From positions 1 to 21,529 of IMG/VR virus record IMGVR_UViG_3300009183_003363: 21,529 bases of DNA. The stretch is one strand, 5' to 3'. The position numbers and the translations under genes are program-made. Source of the DNA: a virus. The notes beneath the pieces were generated by a model. It saw only the letters and a program-made list of their open reading frames with translations. It had not been told where the DNA came from and did no database searches. Positions 1-7,653 of the stretch are shown here, one piece after another (positions within the stretch are counted from its first letter, which is position 1; every line of letters begins with the position of its first letter).

Positions 1-31
1 ATTATATGACTACTAGTTAATTTAACAATAT

Positions 32-955
32 TTATGTTAGTTCTCCTTTTAAATGCTTAATTAAATCCTGCACATATATTCCATCTAATGATGATTCTAA
101 TCGCGGAACACAACACCCTCGTAGTGTATTGTACACCTCTTGATTAAATCCTAATAATCGTTCAAACCCGTGTGTTTTTTTCCTAACTTTAATTTCCGGA
201 TATAATTTTTTTAATATTGCATTTTTACTACTAACAGATGTTAGTTTATAATTAAATTTGTTATTTACCAGCTGTTGAATGTCATTATTAGTTAAATAAT
301 ATAGCATCATTTCAGGGGTATAGCTAAACCATTCATTAACTAATAATATATTATATTTTTCGCTGAACCTAATTGCACTCGCATCTTCATTTTCTCTAAA
401 ACAATGAAACCAGACCGAATCATTATTTGGAAATACTTGTCTTTTTAAAAATTGTTCTCCTCCCATTACTGCAGGAAATCCTAATTTTTTAATATGGTAG
501 TACACCAATAAATAGGTAATTTGTGTACACCCAATTTCTATTGCAAATTCTTCTGCCTCACCTGAGTTATAAAAATTTTTTACATCAAATTCAATAATAT
601 CTAACTTAACATCTAGTAACGTGGTAAGTTCAATTGCCTCACTAACATCATCTATATTGTAATCATCTTTGAATTTTACAATAACACATCTAGGTTTAAA
701 TCCAATCTCTAAAAAATTTCGTAATACAATTTCACTATCTGTTCCACCACTTAGCAAAAGTATCAATTCTCGTCCTGCTTCTCTTAATACTATATCTGCC
801 GTTTTACAAAGTTCTTCACGCCAACTGCTGGTGCGATATACATCCATGTCTGCTTTTCCGGTATATACTTTAAATTTTTCATAAGGTGTGTTTCTATGCC
901 CAAATTTGCGTGAACCTATAGTATAATACAAATGGTTGTCTTTAGTATAATTCAT
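32..955 (-). CDS. PP-loop ATP pyrophosphatase (asparagine-synthase-like domain)
   Basis: The 307-residue protein carries the P-loop signature SGGTDS at residues 69-74, after a hydrophobic beta strand (LILLL). This is the ATP-binding loop of N-type ATP pyrophosphatases, which adenylate a carboxylate or carbonyl and then pass it to an amine or thiol; asparagine synthase C-domains, QueC and related enzymes belong here. No N-terminal glutaminase domain is present, so ammonia or an amine would come from elsewhere. The start is fixed by a 4-base ATGA overlap with the acyl carrier protein gene upstream, so the two are translationally coupled and probably act in one pathway. The substrate cannot be read from the sequence. 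A tRNA-modifying PP-loop enzyme is the main alternative, but the carrier-protein partner argues for small-molecule amide or thioester chemistry. Confidence 0.8.
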   Translation of the reverse strand: MNYTKDNHLYYTIGSRKFGHRNTPYEKFKVYTGKADMDVYRTSSWREELCKTADIVLREAGRELILLLSGGTDSEIVLRNFLEIGFKPRCVIVKFKDDYNIDDVSEAIELTTLLDVKLDIIEFDVKNFYNSGEAEEFAIEIGCTQITYLLVYYHIKKLGFPAVMGGEQFLKRQVFPNNDSVWFHCFRENEDASAIRFSEKYNILLVNEWFSYTPEMMLYYLTNNDIQQLVNNKFNYKLTSVSSKNAILKKLYPEIKVRKKTHGFERLLGFNQEVYNTLRGCCVPRLESSLDGIYVQDLIKHLKGELT

Positions 956-1188
956 TCTATTAAATTAATTAAATCTCGAATGGTAATAATAGCACTACGT
1001 GGCTCGTTTAACACTGTATTTGAATATTCTTCATACATTATTTGCAATTCAATAATATCTAAACTATCTAGATCAATACTCTGTAATATAGTATCTTCGG
1101 TTAGTATTATATTAGATAAGTGGGGATTATCTTTATAAATAAACTGTGATAATATATTTAATTTCTCTTGTCTACTGCTAATTTCCAT
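952..1188 (-). CDS. Acyl carrier protein
   Basis: A 78-residue acidic helical protein with the phosphopantetheine-attachment motif DLDSLDIIEL; the Ser after the second Asp is the modified residue. Length and four-helix pattern match free-standing acyl or peptidyl carrier proteins. The reading frame stays open to an ATG at 1200, but I prefer the ATG at 1188 because a GGAG Shine-Dalgarno lies 6 bases upstream of it. It would hold an acyl or aminoacyl group as a thioester for enzymes encoded nearby. The stop overlaps the start of the PP-loop gene (ATGA). No phosphopantetheinyl transferase is seen, so a host enzyme would have to activate it. It is too small and isolated to be part of an NRPS or PKS module. 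Confidence 0.85.
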   Translation of the reverse strand: MEISSRQEKLNILSQFIYKDNPHLSNIILTEDTILQSIDLDSLDIIELQIMYEEYSNTVLNEPRSAIITIRDLINLIE

Positions 1189-1194
1189 TTTTAA

Positions 1195-1198
1195 CTCC
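1195..1198 (-). promoter_or_regulatory. Shine-Dalgarno deciding the carrier-protein start
   Basis: GGAG followed by 6 bases and ATG at 1188. It overlaps the upstream in-frame ATG at 1200, which has no comparable site, so the shorter 78-residue product is favoured. Confidence 0.5.
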
Positions 1199-1268
1199 AT
1201 ATTAAATATTGGAAGACTTTGGAATTCTTCAATATTAAAACTTTCGGGACATATAAAAGCATTGGCTA

Positions 1269-1277
1269 ATTATACCA
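1269..1277 (-). promoter_or_regulatory. Probable extended -10 promoter for the carrier-protein/PP-loop pair
   Basis: On the minus strand the sequence reads TGGTATAAT, a perfect TGN-TATAAT extended -10 element. It lies in the 83-base spacer between the GNAT-like gene and the carrier-protein gene, the longest gene-free stretch in the window. No good -35 is present, as expected for extended -10 promoters. Transcription would start near 1262 and leave a leader of about 70 bases. The AT-rich background lowers confidence. Confidence 0.4.
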
Positions 1278-1283
1278 AATCTG

Positions 1284-1817
1284 TTATTTTTTTTCTCTTT
1301 GGTATTCTAATACATATTGTAATGTATTATTTATAATTTTTTGACCAATAGGTTTAAAATTCTTATAAATATCTGGCCAGTTTCCGATCTCGTTTTGTGT
1401 TTCATTTCTAACCAGCCACTTGTACATTATCTTGTTATGTTCGTTGCAAGTACCCCAAACTTTCTCAAAAGACATGGTTTCTTGAATCATTATGGGTAAT
1501 ATTGAATTACCAACGATATATTTTGCTCGCATTTCAGGGGCAATAAACATACGAGAAAGAACTAAAGCAACATCGGGAATAGGTTTATAAGGATGCCACC
1601 CGGCACTGCATACATACTTTTCGTTATCGTCTACTACATAGTATGCTCCATCTTTATATCTACCATTCTTCAGCAGGTAAAATATATTAGCCGGATTGTC
1701 GCTCAAGTCCGGATGATAATTTGCAATTATATTTGTATCTGTGATTTTATTAAATCCCTTTTGTAAAATATTAATAACATAGGCGTTAGATAAATCATGT
1801 ATGGTGTGAATCTTCAT
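1284..1817 (-). CDS. GNAT-like acetyltransferase (tentative)
   Basis: 177 residues. The central stretch LSRMFIAPEMRAKYIVGNSILP resembles GNAT motif A, where a beta strand with a conserved pattern precedes the acetyl-CoA pyrophosphate loop, and the later KVWGTCNEHNKIMYKWL resembles the motif B helix (N..M..WL). The glycine-rich Q/RxxGxG/A loop is degenerate, so enzymatic activity is uncertain. The ATG at 1817 has no clear Shine-Dalgarno; a TATAAT at 1846-1851 lies about 29 bases upstream. It may belong to the same pathway as the methyltransferase gene that precedes it in transcription order. A non-catalytic GNAT fold or an unrelated phage protein remains possible. Confidence 0.45.
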   Translation of the reverse strand: MKIHTIHDLSNAYVINILQKGFNKITDTNIIANYHPDLSDNPANIFYLLKNGRYKDGAYYVVDDNEKYVCSAGWHPYKPIPDVALVLSRMFIAPEMRAKYIVGNSILPIMIQETMSFEKVWGTCNEHNKIMYKWLVRNETQNEIGNWPDIYKNFKPIGQKIINNTLQYVLEYQREKK

Positions 1818-1860
1818 AATATATTTATTGTGTTTTTATCTTGATATTATAACCAAGTAG

Positions 1861-2400
1861 TTAACTAATTCTAGACCACTCTGCATATAATCGTCTACCA
1901 TCTTGTTCCCAACAACATTCAACTAATTTAAATTTAAACTTAGTACTTAGACGAATATGCTCCTCAATGCTCCAGGGATAAAATTCAATTTGGTCACAGC
2001 CTGAATCAGGATGATCATTTTTTCCTGGATTACAACGCCAATAAATCCTGCATTGCAGGTTTAACAAATCAACAACTTTTTTTATTTGCCTTTCAATGTC
2101 TACTACATTACCAAAATTAATACTACCTAGACATAGTGCCACATCAAATTTTTTGTCAGTGACAAAATCATCTATGGTACATTTGTGATCCGCTTGATCA
2201 AAGGCTGGATCTATCCCGGTTAAATTTGGAATAACGCCCTTAAAGGGATTTGTACCGCACCCCACATCTATAACTGTTTCATGGATGCCTATCTTGTCAA
2301 TAAGTTGTAATCCTGATTTAGTATTCTTCTTGCAAGGGTCGCTATTTGTGTGCCAAATGTTTCCAAAGTATTGATTGAGATAATTTTGATCGACTGGCAT
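1861..2400 (-). CDS. Class I SAM-dependent methyltransferase
   Basis: 179 residues. Motif I is VIDVGCGTNPF at about residues 43-53, the Asp at the end of beta 2 is in GID (64), and the motif IV region FDVALCLGSINF lies at 85-96. These define the SAM-binding Rossmann fold of class I methyltransferases. The late stretch FYPWSIEEHIRL and a C-terminal beta hairpin complete the fold. The substrate is unknown. It is transcribed divergently from the sulfotransferase-like gene, 30 bases away, and lies in the same direction as the GNAT-like and carrier-protein genes. Phages use such enzymes for DNA, capsid or small-molecule methylation; no DNA-methylase NPPY motif is present, so DNA methylation is unlikely. 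Confidence 0.8.
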   Translation of the reverse strand: MPVDQNYLNQYFGNIWHTNSDPCKKNTKSGLQLIDKIGIHETVIDVGCGTNPFKGVIPNLTGIDPAFDQADHKCTIDDFVTDKKFDVALCLGSINFGNVVDIERQIKKVVDLLNLQCRIYWRCNPGKNDHPDSGCDQIEFYPWSIEEHIRLSTKFKFKLVECCWEQDGRRLYAEWSRIS

Positions 2401-2430
2401 AGTATTTGTTAAATATATATTTAATGCATT
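2401..2430. promoter_or_regulatory. Divergent spacer with AT palindrome
   Basis: Thirty bases separate the methyltransferase start from the sulfotransferase-like start on the other strand. The perfect 16-base palindrome TTAAATATATATTTAA occupies 2409-2424. Being only A and T it could arise by chance, but this is the only divergent gene junction in the window, so both start signals must lie here or inside the neighbouring genes. Confidence 0.3.
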
Positions 2431-3027
2431 ATGCTACCTAATAGAATATTTTTTACAGGAGTTCCGGGAAGTCGCTGGAGTGGTATTGCTCAAATCATAG
2501 AGTCTCTAGACAATGTTAATATTAGCGACCGAACTCCCGAGCGTACATATAATCACGGACAATACAGTGGTCATTGTGGCGCCTATTTTGGACTAGGCAT
2601 GGAACTAGAAGCCTATCTAGATGGGCCGTATATTGACAAGGCCTGGACTAACTTAAGTGGTACTAGAATAATCAAAAGCCATGACTGGGCTTATATGTTA
2701 GATTTAGTTAAAGAAAAATTTCCCGACGATTGGATTATGTTAGTATACAGACCTGATATGGCTAGTTATGCCTGGTGGCATGAGGCCGGAGGATTTAAAA
2801 TTAAGTATCCAAACTATATAGCTTACAAAGATAGTACAACAATGTTAGGTGAGATAGCAAAGCAGAATACTGCTATTCTACAATTTGCCCACGATAATAA
2901 TCTAACATGGAATTATTTTACACAAGAATGGATTGCCAAACACTTTGAACAGGATATTGACATGAAAAAAACTTATCCTGATATTTTAGTTACAATATTA
3001 AATAGGAGAAACAATGAAAGTAGTTAA
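2431..3027 (+). CDS. Sulfotransferase-like P-loop protein
   Basis: 198 residues. The N-terminus FFTGVPGSRWSGIAQII (7-23) matches the 5'-phosphosulfate loop of sulfotransferases, where a beta strand leads into a PxSGTTW-like P-loop. RIIKSHDW (79-86) resembles the strand carrying the catalytic K-x-H region, and VYRPDMASYAWWH (105-117) resembles the 3'-phosphate-binding R...S motif. Such enzymes move a sulfuryl group from PAPS to a hydroxyl or amine. It is shorter than the usual 250-300 residues, so it may be a minimal member. No good Shine-Dalgarno is visible. Its 3' end overlaps the TctC gene by 14 bases, so the two plus-strand genes form one unit. Confidence 0.65.
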   Translation: MLPNRIFFTGVPGSRWSGIAQIIESLDNVNISDRTPERTYNHGQYSGHCGAYFGLGMELEAYLDGPYIDKAWTNLSGTRIIKSHDWAYMLDLVKEKFPDDWIMLVYRPDMASYAWWHEAGGFKIKYPNYIAYKDSTTMLGEIAKQNTAILQFAHDNNLTWNYFTQEWIAKHFEQDIDMKKTYPDILVTILNRRNNESS

Positions 3028-3976
3028 ATTTTTAGCAGTAGTATTATTGTCATTTTCGGCTCATGCTTGGGAGCCAACAAAGCCGATAACCGCAGTAATC
3101 GGCTTTGCCCCGGGATCTGGTAATGAATTAAGTTTTAGAGGATTTAGCAGTTTAATTGAAAAAGTTAATCCTAAAATTAATTTCATCGTAGAGAATAAAC
3201 CCGGAGGGGATGGCACAATTGGAATGAACCATTTTATAAAACTACCCAATGATGGGTATCATATATACATTGCTAGTCACCAAGGTACATGGGTAACTTC
3301 TGACTATGTTAATCCTGAAATTAAAAAATATACATTAGCTGACTTTGAATATGGATTAACGTTGGCAAAAAGTCCGTTGGCTATTATTGCACACGAAAGT
3401 AGTCCAACTAATACTCCCAAAGAATTTATAGATCGTATGAAAAATTCTACCACTCCTATTAGCATTGCTGCTGGTAGCGGGGCACATAAACTTGCATATG
3501 AATATATGATGTATCATATCAAAGGAAACAAATCTTTAATTAAAACAATTCCTTATAAGGGACCTGCACAAGCAGGGCAAGATGTTGCAGGTAATCATTT
3601 AGAATTTGGTATTATTCCGGTAACTGTTGCTAATGTATTAGTTAAATCCGACAAAGTTAAAATTATTGCACTGACTAGTGAATATAAACTAGAGGGTCTT
3701 AAAGATGTGCCTTTGATGAAAGACTATGTTCCCGGCATGAATGTATATGCTGCCTGGGGAATTGTATTTCCTAAAGGAACACCCAAGGAAATTATTGATT
3801 GGTATGTTGTGCAGTTTAGAAACGCTATTAACAGTCCGTTCGGTAAACAATTTATCAAAGACAATTTAATGTTCGCAGAACCCAAAGAGCAAGATCCTAA
3901 AGGATTTGAAGCAAGTATGATGGAATTGAGAACTAAATGGATTCCTATTATCAAAGAAGTTGGGTGGAGTAATTAA
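3014..3976 (+). CDS. TctC/Bug family periplasmic solute-binding protein
   Basis: 320 residues. A Sec signal peptide is visible (positively charged start, hydrophobic core, AHA cleavage site near residue 18). The mature protein shows Bug hallmarks: ENKPGGDGTIG, then PNDGYHIYIAS, a central SIAAGSGAHKLAYEY ligand loop, YKGPAQAGQDVAGNHLEFG, and the C-terminal GIVFPKGTPKEIIDWY block. Bug proteins bind carboxylated metabolites in the periplasm for tripartite tricarboxylate transporters (TctABC) or as sensors. No TctA or TctB membrane subunit is encoded here, so it would have to load host transporters. The start is supported by AGGAG seven bases upstream of ATG. Full length with no frameshift, so it is likely functional. 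It is an unusual phage cargo gene and points to a proteobacterial, probably Burkholderiales, origin. Confidence 0.9.
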   Translation: MKVVKFLAVVLLSFSAHAWEPTKPITAVIGFAPGSGNELSFRGFSSLIEKVNPKINFIVENKPGGDGTIGMNHFIKLPNDGYHIYIASHQGTWVTSDYVNPEIKKYTLADFEYGLTLAKSPLAIIAHESSPTNTPKEFIDRMKNSTTPISIAAGSGAHKLAYEYMMYHIKGNKSLIKTIPYKGPAQAGQDVAGNHLEFGIIPVTVANVLVKSDKVKIIALTSEYKLEGLKDVPLMKDYVPGMNVYAAWGIVFPKGTPKEIIDWYVVQFRNAINSPFGKQFIKDNLMFAEPKEQDPKGFEASMMELRTKWIPIIKEVGWSN

Positions 3977-4001
3977 AAACGCAACAGTGTAACTTTTGCA
4001 G

Positions 4002-4607
4002 TCAGCTTTTAGGTAATGTAAAGTACCAAATAGATGTTTTTGGAATAATTGTTACCTTTTGTTTAAGAAAATCTTCCATATATTCCACATTTAAATTTAC
4101 ATCAGGAAAACTCCCATCAGAGTGAACATCTTCACACCAATCGTGACCTAAGAACATACCACCGGGTTTAATTTTAGGTAACCAAAAATCAATGTTGTCC
4201 TTATCATTTGGATTTGTATGTGATGCATCTAAAAATATAAAATCTATAGGGGTTGACCAATCTTGAACTATTTGCGGGCTATATCCACAAATAGGTATGA
4301 TATTTTTTTGTGATTCTGTATTTTTTACAAAAGTTTCTAATGTGTTAACATTATCAGGTCCTGGTCTTTTATGTTTAGCTATGAACTCATCACTATAGGC
4401 ACTTTCATAAGTTACACTACCGTCCCATTTATCTATGCAATATAAAGTACCTTTATTAATTGCAATAGATATAGCAATACTACTACGTCCGTGCAAACAC
4501 CCTACTTCTACTCCCACACATTCAGAATAGTTATATTTGTATAATAATTTCATTATTTCTAGTTGTTGTCGTCCGGAGAAATAACCAGGTACATCATTTA
4601 TGTTCAT
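4002..4607 (-). CDS. Class I SAM methyltransferase (Methyltransf_24/TylF-like)
   Basis: 201 residues. Motif I is CVGVEVGCLHGRSSIAI (30-46), the acidic residue after beta 2 is in YCIDKWDG (56-63), and the segment IDFIFLDASH (121-130) followed by WLPKIKPGGMFLGHDW (142-157) is typical of the Methyltransf_24 group, which acts on small molecules or sugars; some members bind a metal through the D and H residues of these motifs. It is the last gene of the nine-gene operon, 17 bases after the kinase-like gene. It converges with the TctC gene, leaving 25 bases with no obvious terminator. Substrate unknown. Confidence 0.8.
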   Translation of the reverse strand: MNINDVPGYFSGRQQLEIMKLLYKYNYSECVGVEVGCLHGRSSIAISIAINKGTLYCIDKWDGSVTYESAYSDEFIAKHKRPGPDNVNTLETFVKNTESQKNIIPICGYSPQIVQDWSTPIDFIFLDASHTNPNDKDNIDFWLPKIKPGGMFLGHDWCEDVHSDGSFPDVNLNVEYMEDFLKQKVTIIPKTSIWYFTLPKS

Positions 4608-4624
4608 TTAAATTATCCGAATTT

Positions 4625-5185
4625 TTATAATAGTGATTCTAGTTTACAAATTAACTCAGGGTCAATCTTACTGATCCATTCTTTTATACTATGCCGTTCT
4701 AAGTCAATATTTTGTGTATTCCTAGTAACTGCATATTTAAAATCAAAACACATAAGTTGACCGTTTTTTCCAGTCAAATTACACATGGCATTATTTAATT
4801 TATACATATTATGTTGTTTAAAAAATTTAAACATATGTTCTATTTGTTCTGTTATATTAGGAAAGACAATATTTAAATCCTCGCGAGGATATTGTAATAA
4901 ATCCGGGCCCGGCCATTCTTGTAAAATATAATATCCAAATTGATCGTCTAATTTACCATGTTCATATGTTTTTACTAATAGCTCTGATTTTAATTTTGTA
5001 GACCAATATATTTCATTTTTAAAAAGTTTGTCAATTTCTTCTATGGTATTATGCACCGGAGGTCGATTTTGAATAGTATTGCCGTTAATTTTATAGTATT
5101 TTTTTACTAATTTTGCGTTTTTGTCTATCCATACTTCGGCTAAACTTCCCCTAGATCCATGAACTGAATGATATCGTTCAAACAT
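4625..5185 (-). CDS. Protein-kinase-fold protein, probable pseudokinase
   Basis: 186 residues from the ATG at 5185; a TTG at 5197 is in frame but the ATG gives a tight 8-base overlap with the gene upstream. The small lobe shows a Gly/Ser-rich loop (HGSRGSLAEVW), a Lys pair in LVKKYY (28-29) at the VAIK position, and a Glu in NEIYWSTKL (58) at the helix C position. A hinge follows (YYILQEWPGPDLL). In the catalytic loop KLNNAMCN the Asp of the HxDxxxxN pattern is replaced by Asn (131) while the second Asn (136) is kept; FDFK stands where DFG is expected. A phosphotransferase fold is likely, but classic kinase catalysis is doubtful. Alternatives are a divergent LPS or aminoglycoside kinase relative. 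Confidence 0.6.
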   Translation of the reverse strand: MFERYHSVHGSRGSLAEVWIDKNAKLVKKYYKINGNTIQNRPPVHNTIEEIDKLFKNEIYWSTKLKSELLVKTYEHGKLDDQFGYYILQEWPGPDLLQYPREDLNIVFPNITEQIEHMFKFFKQHNMYKLNNAMCNLTGKNGQLMCFDFKYAVTRNTQNIDLERHSIKEWISKIDPELICKLESLL

Positions 5186-5915
5186 ATAAATTATCAATAA
5201 TCTCTGTGTAATACGCTTCTAAAATATCTGTCACGTATGAGATTTTATCTGCATTAAAATCTGCTTTGAGTTGATTAGCTAGCCAAGACAATATCGCTGC
5301 TGTGTCTTTGTTTGATAATAATGTATAAAAATCAAAATATTCTGTTACAGGTTTATTGTTGAATTTCTTCAATGATGAGTTCCAAAATATATCAGGCAAT
5401 GGATAACATATTTTACACCTAGTACTTTGATATAAATTCGCTATCTCTGTTTTTGGAATTAATGAAATACATCTAATTTTATATCCAAGAGCTTGCATTT
5501 CTTTAAAAGGAATAGTTTTATCCCAAGAATGGATTCCGTATAATATTCTATAATTTTTCATTTGATAATTAGAATTTTCGTAAAATTTTAATTTAGTATT
5601 TCCCCAATTCCACTGTTGTTGACCAGCCAACAAGTGTGTTCCTAAAAATTCAAAAAATTGAATATAGTCATTTATATCAGTTGGTTCACACCGGTCTAAA
5701 AACCAATTAGTAATTCTTTTTGGTACAATTATGTCATATGCTATCTCTCTGGAAGATTTATGAGAATTGATAGGAATATCAGATAAAATTTTAGTATTAG
5801 TATAATCTAATTTAATATCTAACTCTGACCAAATACGCATAAGAAGTTGACCGGATCCGCCGGGCAAATAGTCGACCAATATTAATTCATTATTTGTTAA
5901 AAATGGATATTTCAT
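5178..5915 (-). CDS. Unrecognised operon protein, possible P-loop/sulfotransferase-like
   Basis: 245 residues, not confidently recognised. The N-terminus LILVDYLPGGSGQLLMRIW (11-29) has a beta strand followed by a Gly/Ser loop and helix, which resembles the start of sulfotransferase-like or other P-loop phage proteins. A later strand YKIRCISLIPKTEIANLY could hold the 3'-phosphate-binding element, but the key Arg and Ser pattern is not clear. Two Cys occur in CKICYP. The start ATG overlaps the stop of the radical SAM gene (ATGA), and its stop overlaps the kinase-like gene, so it is an integral member of the operon. No membrane segment or signal peptide is visible. Confidence 0.65.
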   Translation of the reverse strand: MKYPFLTNNELILVDYLPGGSGQLLMRIWSELDIKLDYTNTKILSDIPINSHKSSREIAYDIIVPKRITNWFLDRCEPTDINDYIQFFEFLGTHLLAGQQQWNWGNTKLKFYENSNYQMKNYRILYGIHSWDKTIPFKEMQALGYKIRCISLIPKTEIANLYQSTRCKICYPLPDIFWNSSLKKFNNKPVTEYFDFYTLLSNKDTAAILSWLANQLKADFNADKISYVTDILEAYYTEIIDNLYV

Positions 5916-6886
5916 TGTTTTGTTTTAGTAGTTAAAAGATCATGAAAGCACTCGCAGGTAACTTTATTACAAATAACTGCATTATTAGAAAAATTATACT
6001 TAAGATCGTCAACATGACCAATCGGGCCAGTGACTCCGCATACCGATCTGTTAATAGTCTGGAAGTTAATGTCTAAGAAATCTTTTCCTACCTGACATTC
6101 CCATCCTAAAAATTTATTCCATTCATTTTTCATAAGGTGTTGAACGTTAATATTTTTTGTAATTCCTAAATTATTAGTTACTAATAATTCAGCACCTAAC
6201 CGTAACTTATTTGGGATAGGGGATTTTTTTTTAATATTTGTTAGTATTCCAGGTTTATAACTAGCGTGTTTAATAATAGATAGTTCTTCCTCTGAGTATA
6301 AATCATATATATCATATTCGTTAATATTCATTCCTTTAATATCAATTATTCCACCAGTGTTGTTTATTAAATAATTAAATGCGTTAATTGCTTGAGGAAT
6401 ATTATCTTTAGTATGTGTAACTTCACATACTGTTTCAGTTTCAAAATTAAGAAATAAATTCATTATATCAGCAATATTATTATAATCAACCGTTTGTTCA
6501 GCATGATATGTCAATGCTAGACGAGTTAGTATATTATCAATTTTGGCCAATTCTTTCCACCAGCGCATTGTTCTAGAACCATTACTTGCTAATATATTCC
6601 AAGCACCTTTATTTTTTGAATACTGTAATAACTCTATTAAATCAGGATATAATGTAGGTTCACCTCCAGTATAAACAATATAAAAAGGAGTTCCTGCGCA
6701 GGCTTCAACAATTTTATCAACTATCAATTTATACTTTTCTAAGGAAAGCCACCGTTCATTCCCGCTATTATTTCCTTTACTACAAAAACTGCACGAGTAA
6801 TTGCATACATCATGTAGTTTCCAGTTAATTACTTTAAATGGTTGGGGGACTGCTCTTTTAACGTGAATTGGATATACATTATTCAT
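5912..6886 (-). CDS. Radical SAM enzyme with C-terminal Cys cluster
   Basis: 324 residues from the ATG at 6886, chosen over an in-frame ATG at 6910 because it gives the ATGA overlap used repeatedly in this operon. The 4Fe-4S motif CNYSCSFC (Cys 28, 32, 35) coordinates the cluster that cleaves SAM to a 5'-deoxyadenosyl radical. GGEPT (74-78) is the SAM-amino-group motif. The C-terminal third holds five more cysteines (264, 283, 306, 311, 313), suggesting an auxiliary Fe-S cluster as in SPASM or Twitch enzymes that modify peptides or small molecules. It lies between a PLP enzyme and an unknown protein. Substrate unknown; a QueE-like role is less likely because of the length and the C-terminal cysteines. 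Confidence 0.88.
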   Translation of the reverse strand: MNNVYPIHVKRAVPQPFKVINWKLHDVCNYSCSFCSKGNNSGNERWLSLEKYKLIVDKIVEACAGTPFYIVYTGGEPTLYPDLIELLQYSKNKGAWNILASNGSRTMRWWKELAKIDNILTRLALTYHAEQTVDYNNIADIMNLFLNFETETVCEVTHTKDNIPQAINAFNYLINNTGGIIDIKGMNINEYDIYDLYSEEELSIIKHASYKPGILTNIKKKSPIPNKLRLGAELLVTNNLGITKNINVQHLMKNEWNKFLGWECQVGKDFLDINFQTINRSVCGVTGPIGHVDDLKYNFSNNAVICNKVTCECFHDLLTTKTKQ

Positions 6887-7653
6887 AGTTTTAATAGATG
6901 ACTTATGCATAACCGATTGACTGGACCTCGTTTAAAATTTACATATTTCGTAGAGTAATCTAATCCAAATATTATGGTGTTAGACGGGGTAATATTAAAT
7001 TCTTGACAAATCTCTAATTGAGAATCTTTATATTTTTGTATCATTGAGTCCGGAGACATTGTATCTAATAACGTATAATGGTGCTCGGCACAGGCTACTA
7101 GTGGATAATGCCATTGCGAATATACGGTTACTGGATACGGGTCTATGGTATACAATAATCCAACTCTATGTAACCCTGTGCCAAAAGATTTAGATAATGA
7201 AAAGCAAACACTGTGTATATTTTTATACCTAGCAAAATCAAAATCTATATCGTGACATACTCCAAAAAAAGCACAGTCAATAAATATGGGTTTATTATGA
7301 GAATCTGCAATTTTAATTTTTTCATGTGAACTCATCCCGTCAGCACTAAATGGATGACTTACTACTATTGCATCTGCTTCGTCTAAATTAAAAGTAACAC
7401 GATTTTTAATAACCAACGAATGATAGCCATATTCACCTTCAAATATTCCTATCTTATTATACATTCCATACATTTGATTAAATGCATCAGTAACACCTGA
7501 TACAATATAATATGATTTGGGCAATCCTTTTACTAGTTGATTGGATGAGTGAACCCATTTATTAAATTTTTCTTTAAATTTAATAAATTGAGATATATCT
7601 ACTGATTCTGGCTCTATTGCAATTGCTGCATTTGTTATTTTATCAAATCTCAT
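6883..7653 (-). CDS. Compact fold-type-I PLP enzyme (aminotransferase-like)
   Basis: 256 residues. The Schiff-base region FSLSKSFGTGLHRVG (151-165) holds the PLP-binding Lys155 and the following Arg, exactly as in class I/II aminotransferases (SxSKxxGxxGxRxG). FIDCAFFG (124-131) carries the Asp (126) that contacts the pyridine nitrogen; VSGVTDAF (51-58) corresponds to the phosphate-cup helix start; EYGYH matches the aromatic stacking segment. The enzyme is about 100-150 residues shorter than typical relatives: the N-terminal arm and much of the C-terminal small domain are reduced, although RLCIS near the end may preserve the carboxylate-binding Arg. It is likely to transaminate or otherwise transform an amino-acid-like intermediate in this pathway. 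Overlaps both neighbours by ATGA. Confidence 0.82.
   Translation of the reverse strand: MRFDKITNAAIAIEPESVDISQFIKFKEKFNKWVHSSNQLVKGLPKSYYIVSGVTDAFNQMYGMYNKIGIFEGEYGYHSLVIKNRVTFNLDEADAIVVSHPFSADGMSSHEKIKIADSHNKPIFIDCAFFGVCHDIDFDFARYKNIHSVCFSLSKSFGTGLHRVGLLYTIDPYPVTVYSQWHYPLVACAEHHYTLLDTMSPDSMIQKYKDSQLEICQEFNITPSNTIIFGLDYSTKYVNFKRGPVNRLCISHLLKL

Noticed and set aside
3977-4001. Terminator between the converging TctC and methyltransferase genes
   Set aside because: Only a 4-base stem (GCAA/TTGC) and no U-tract are visible.
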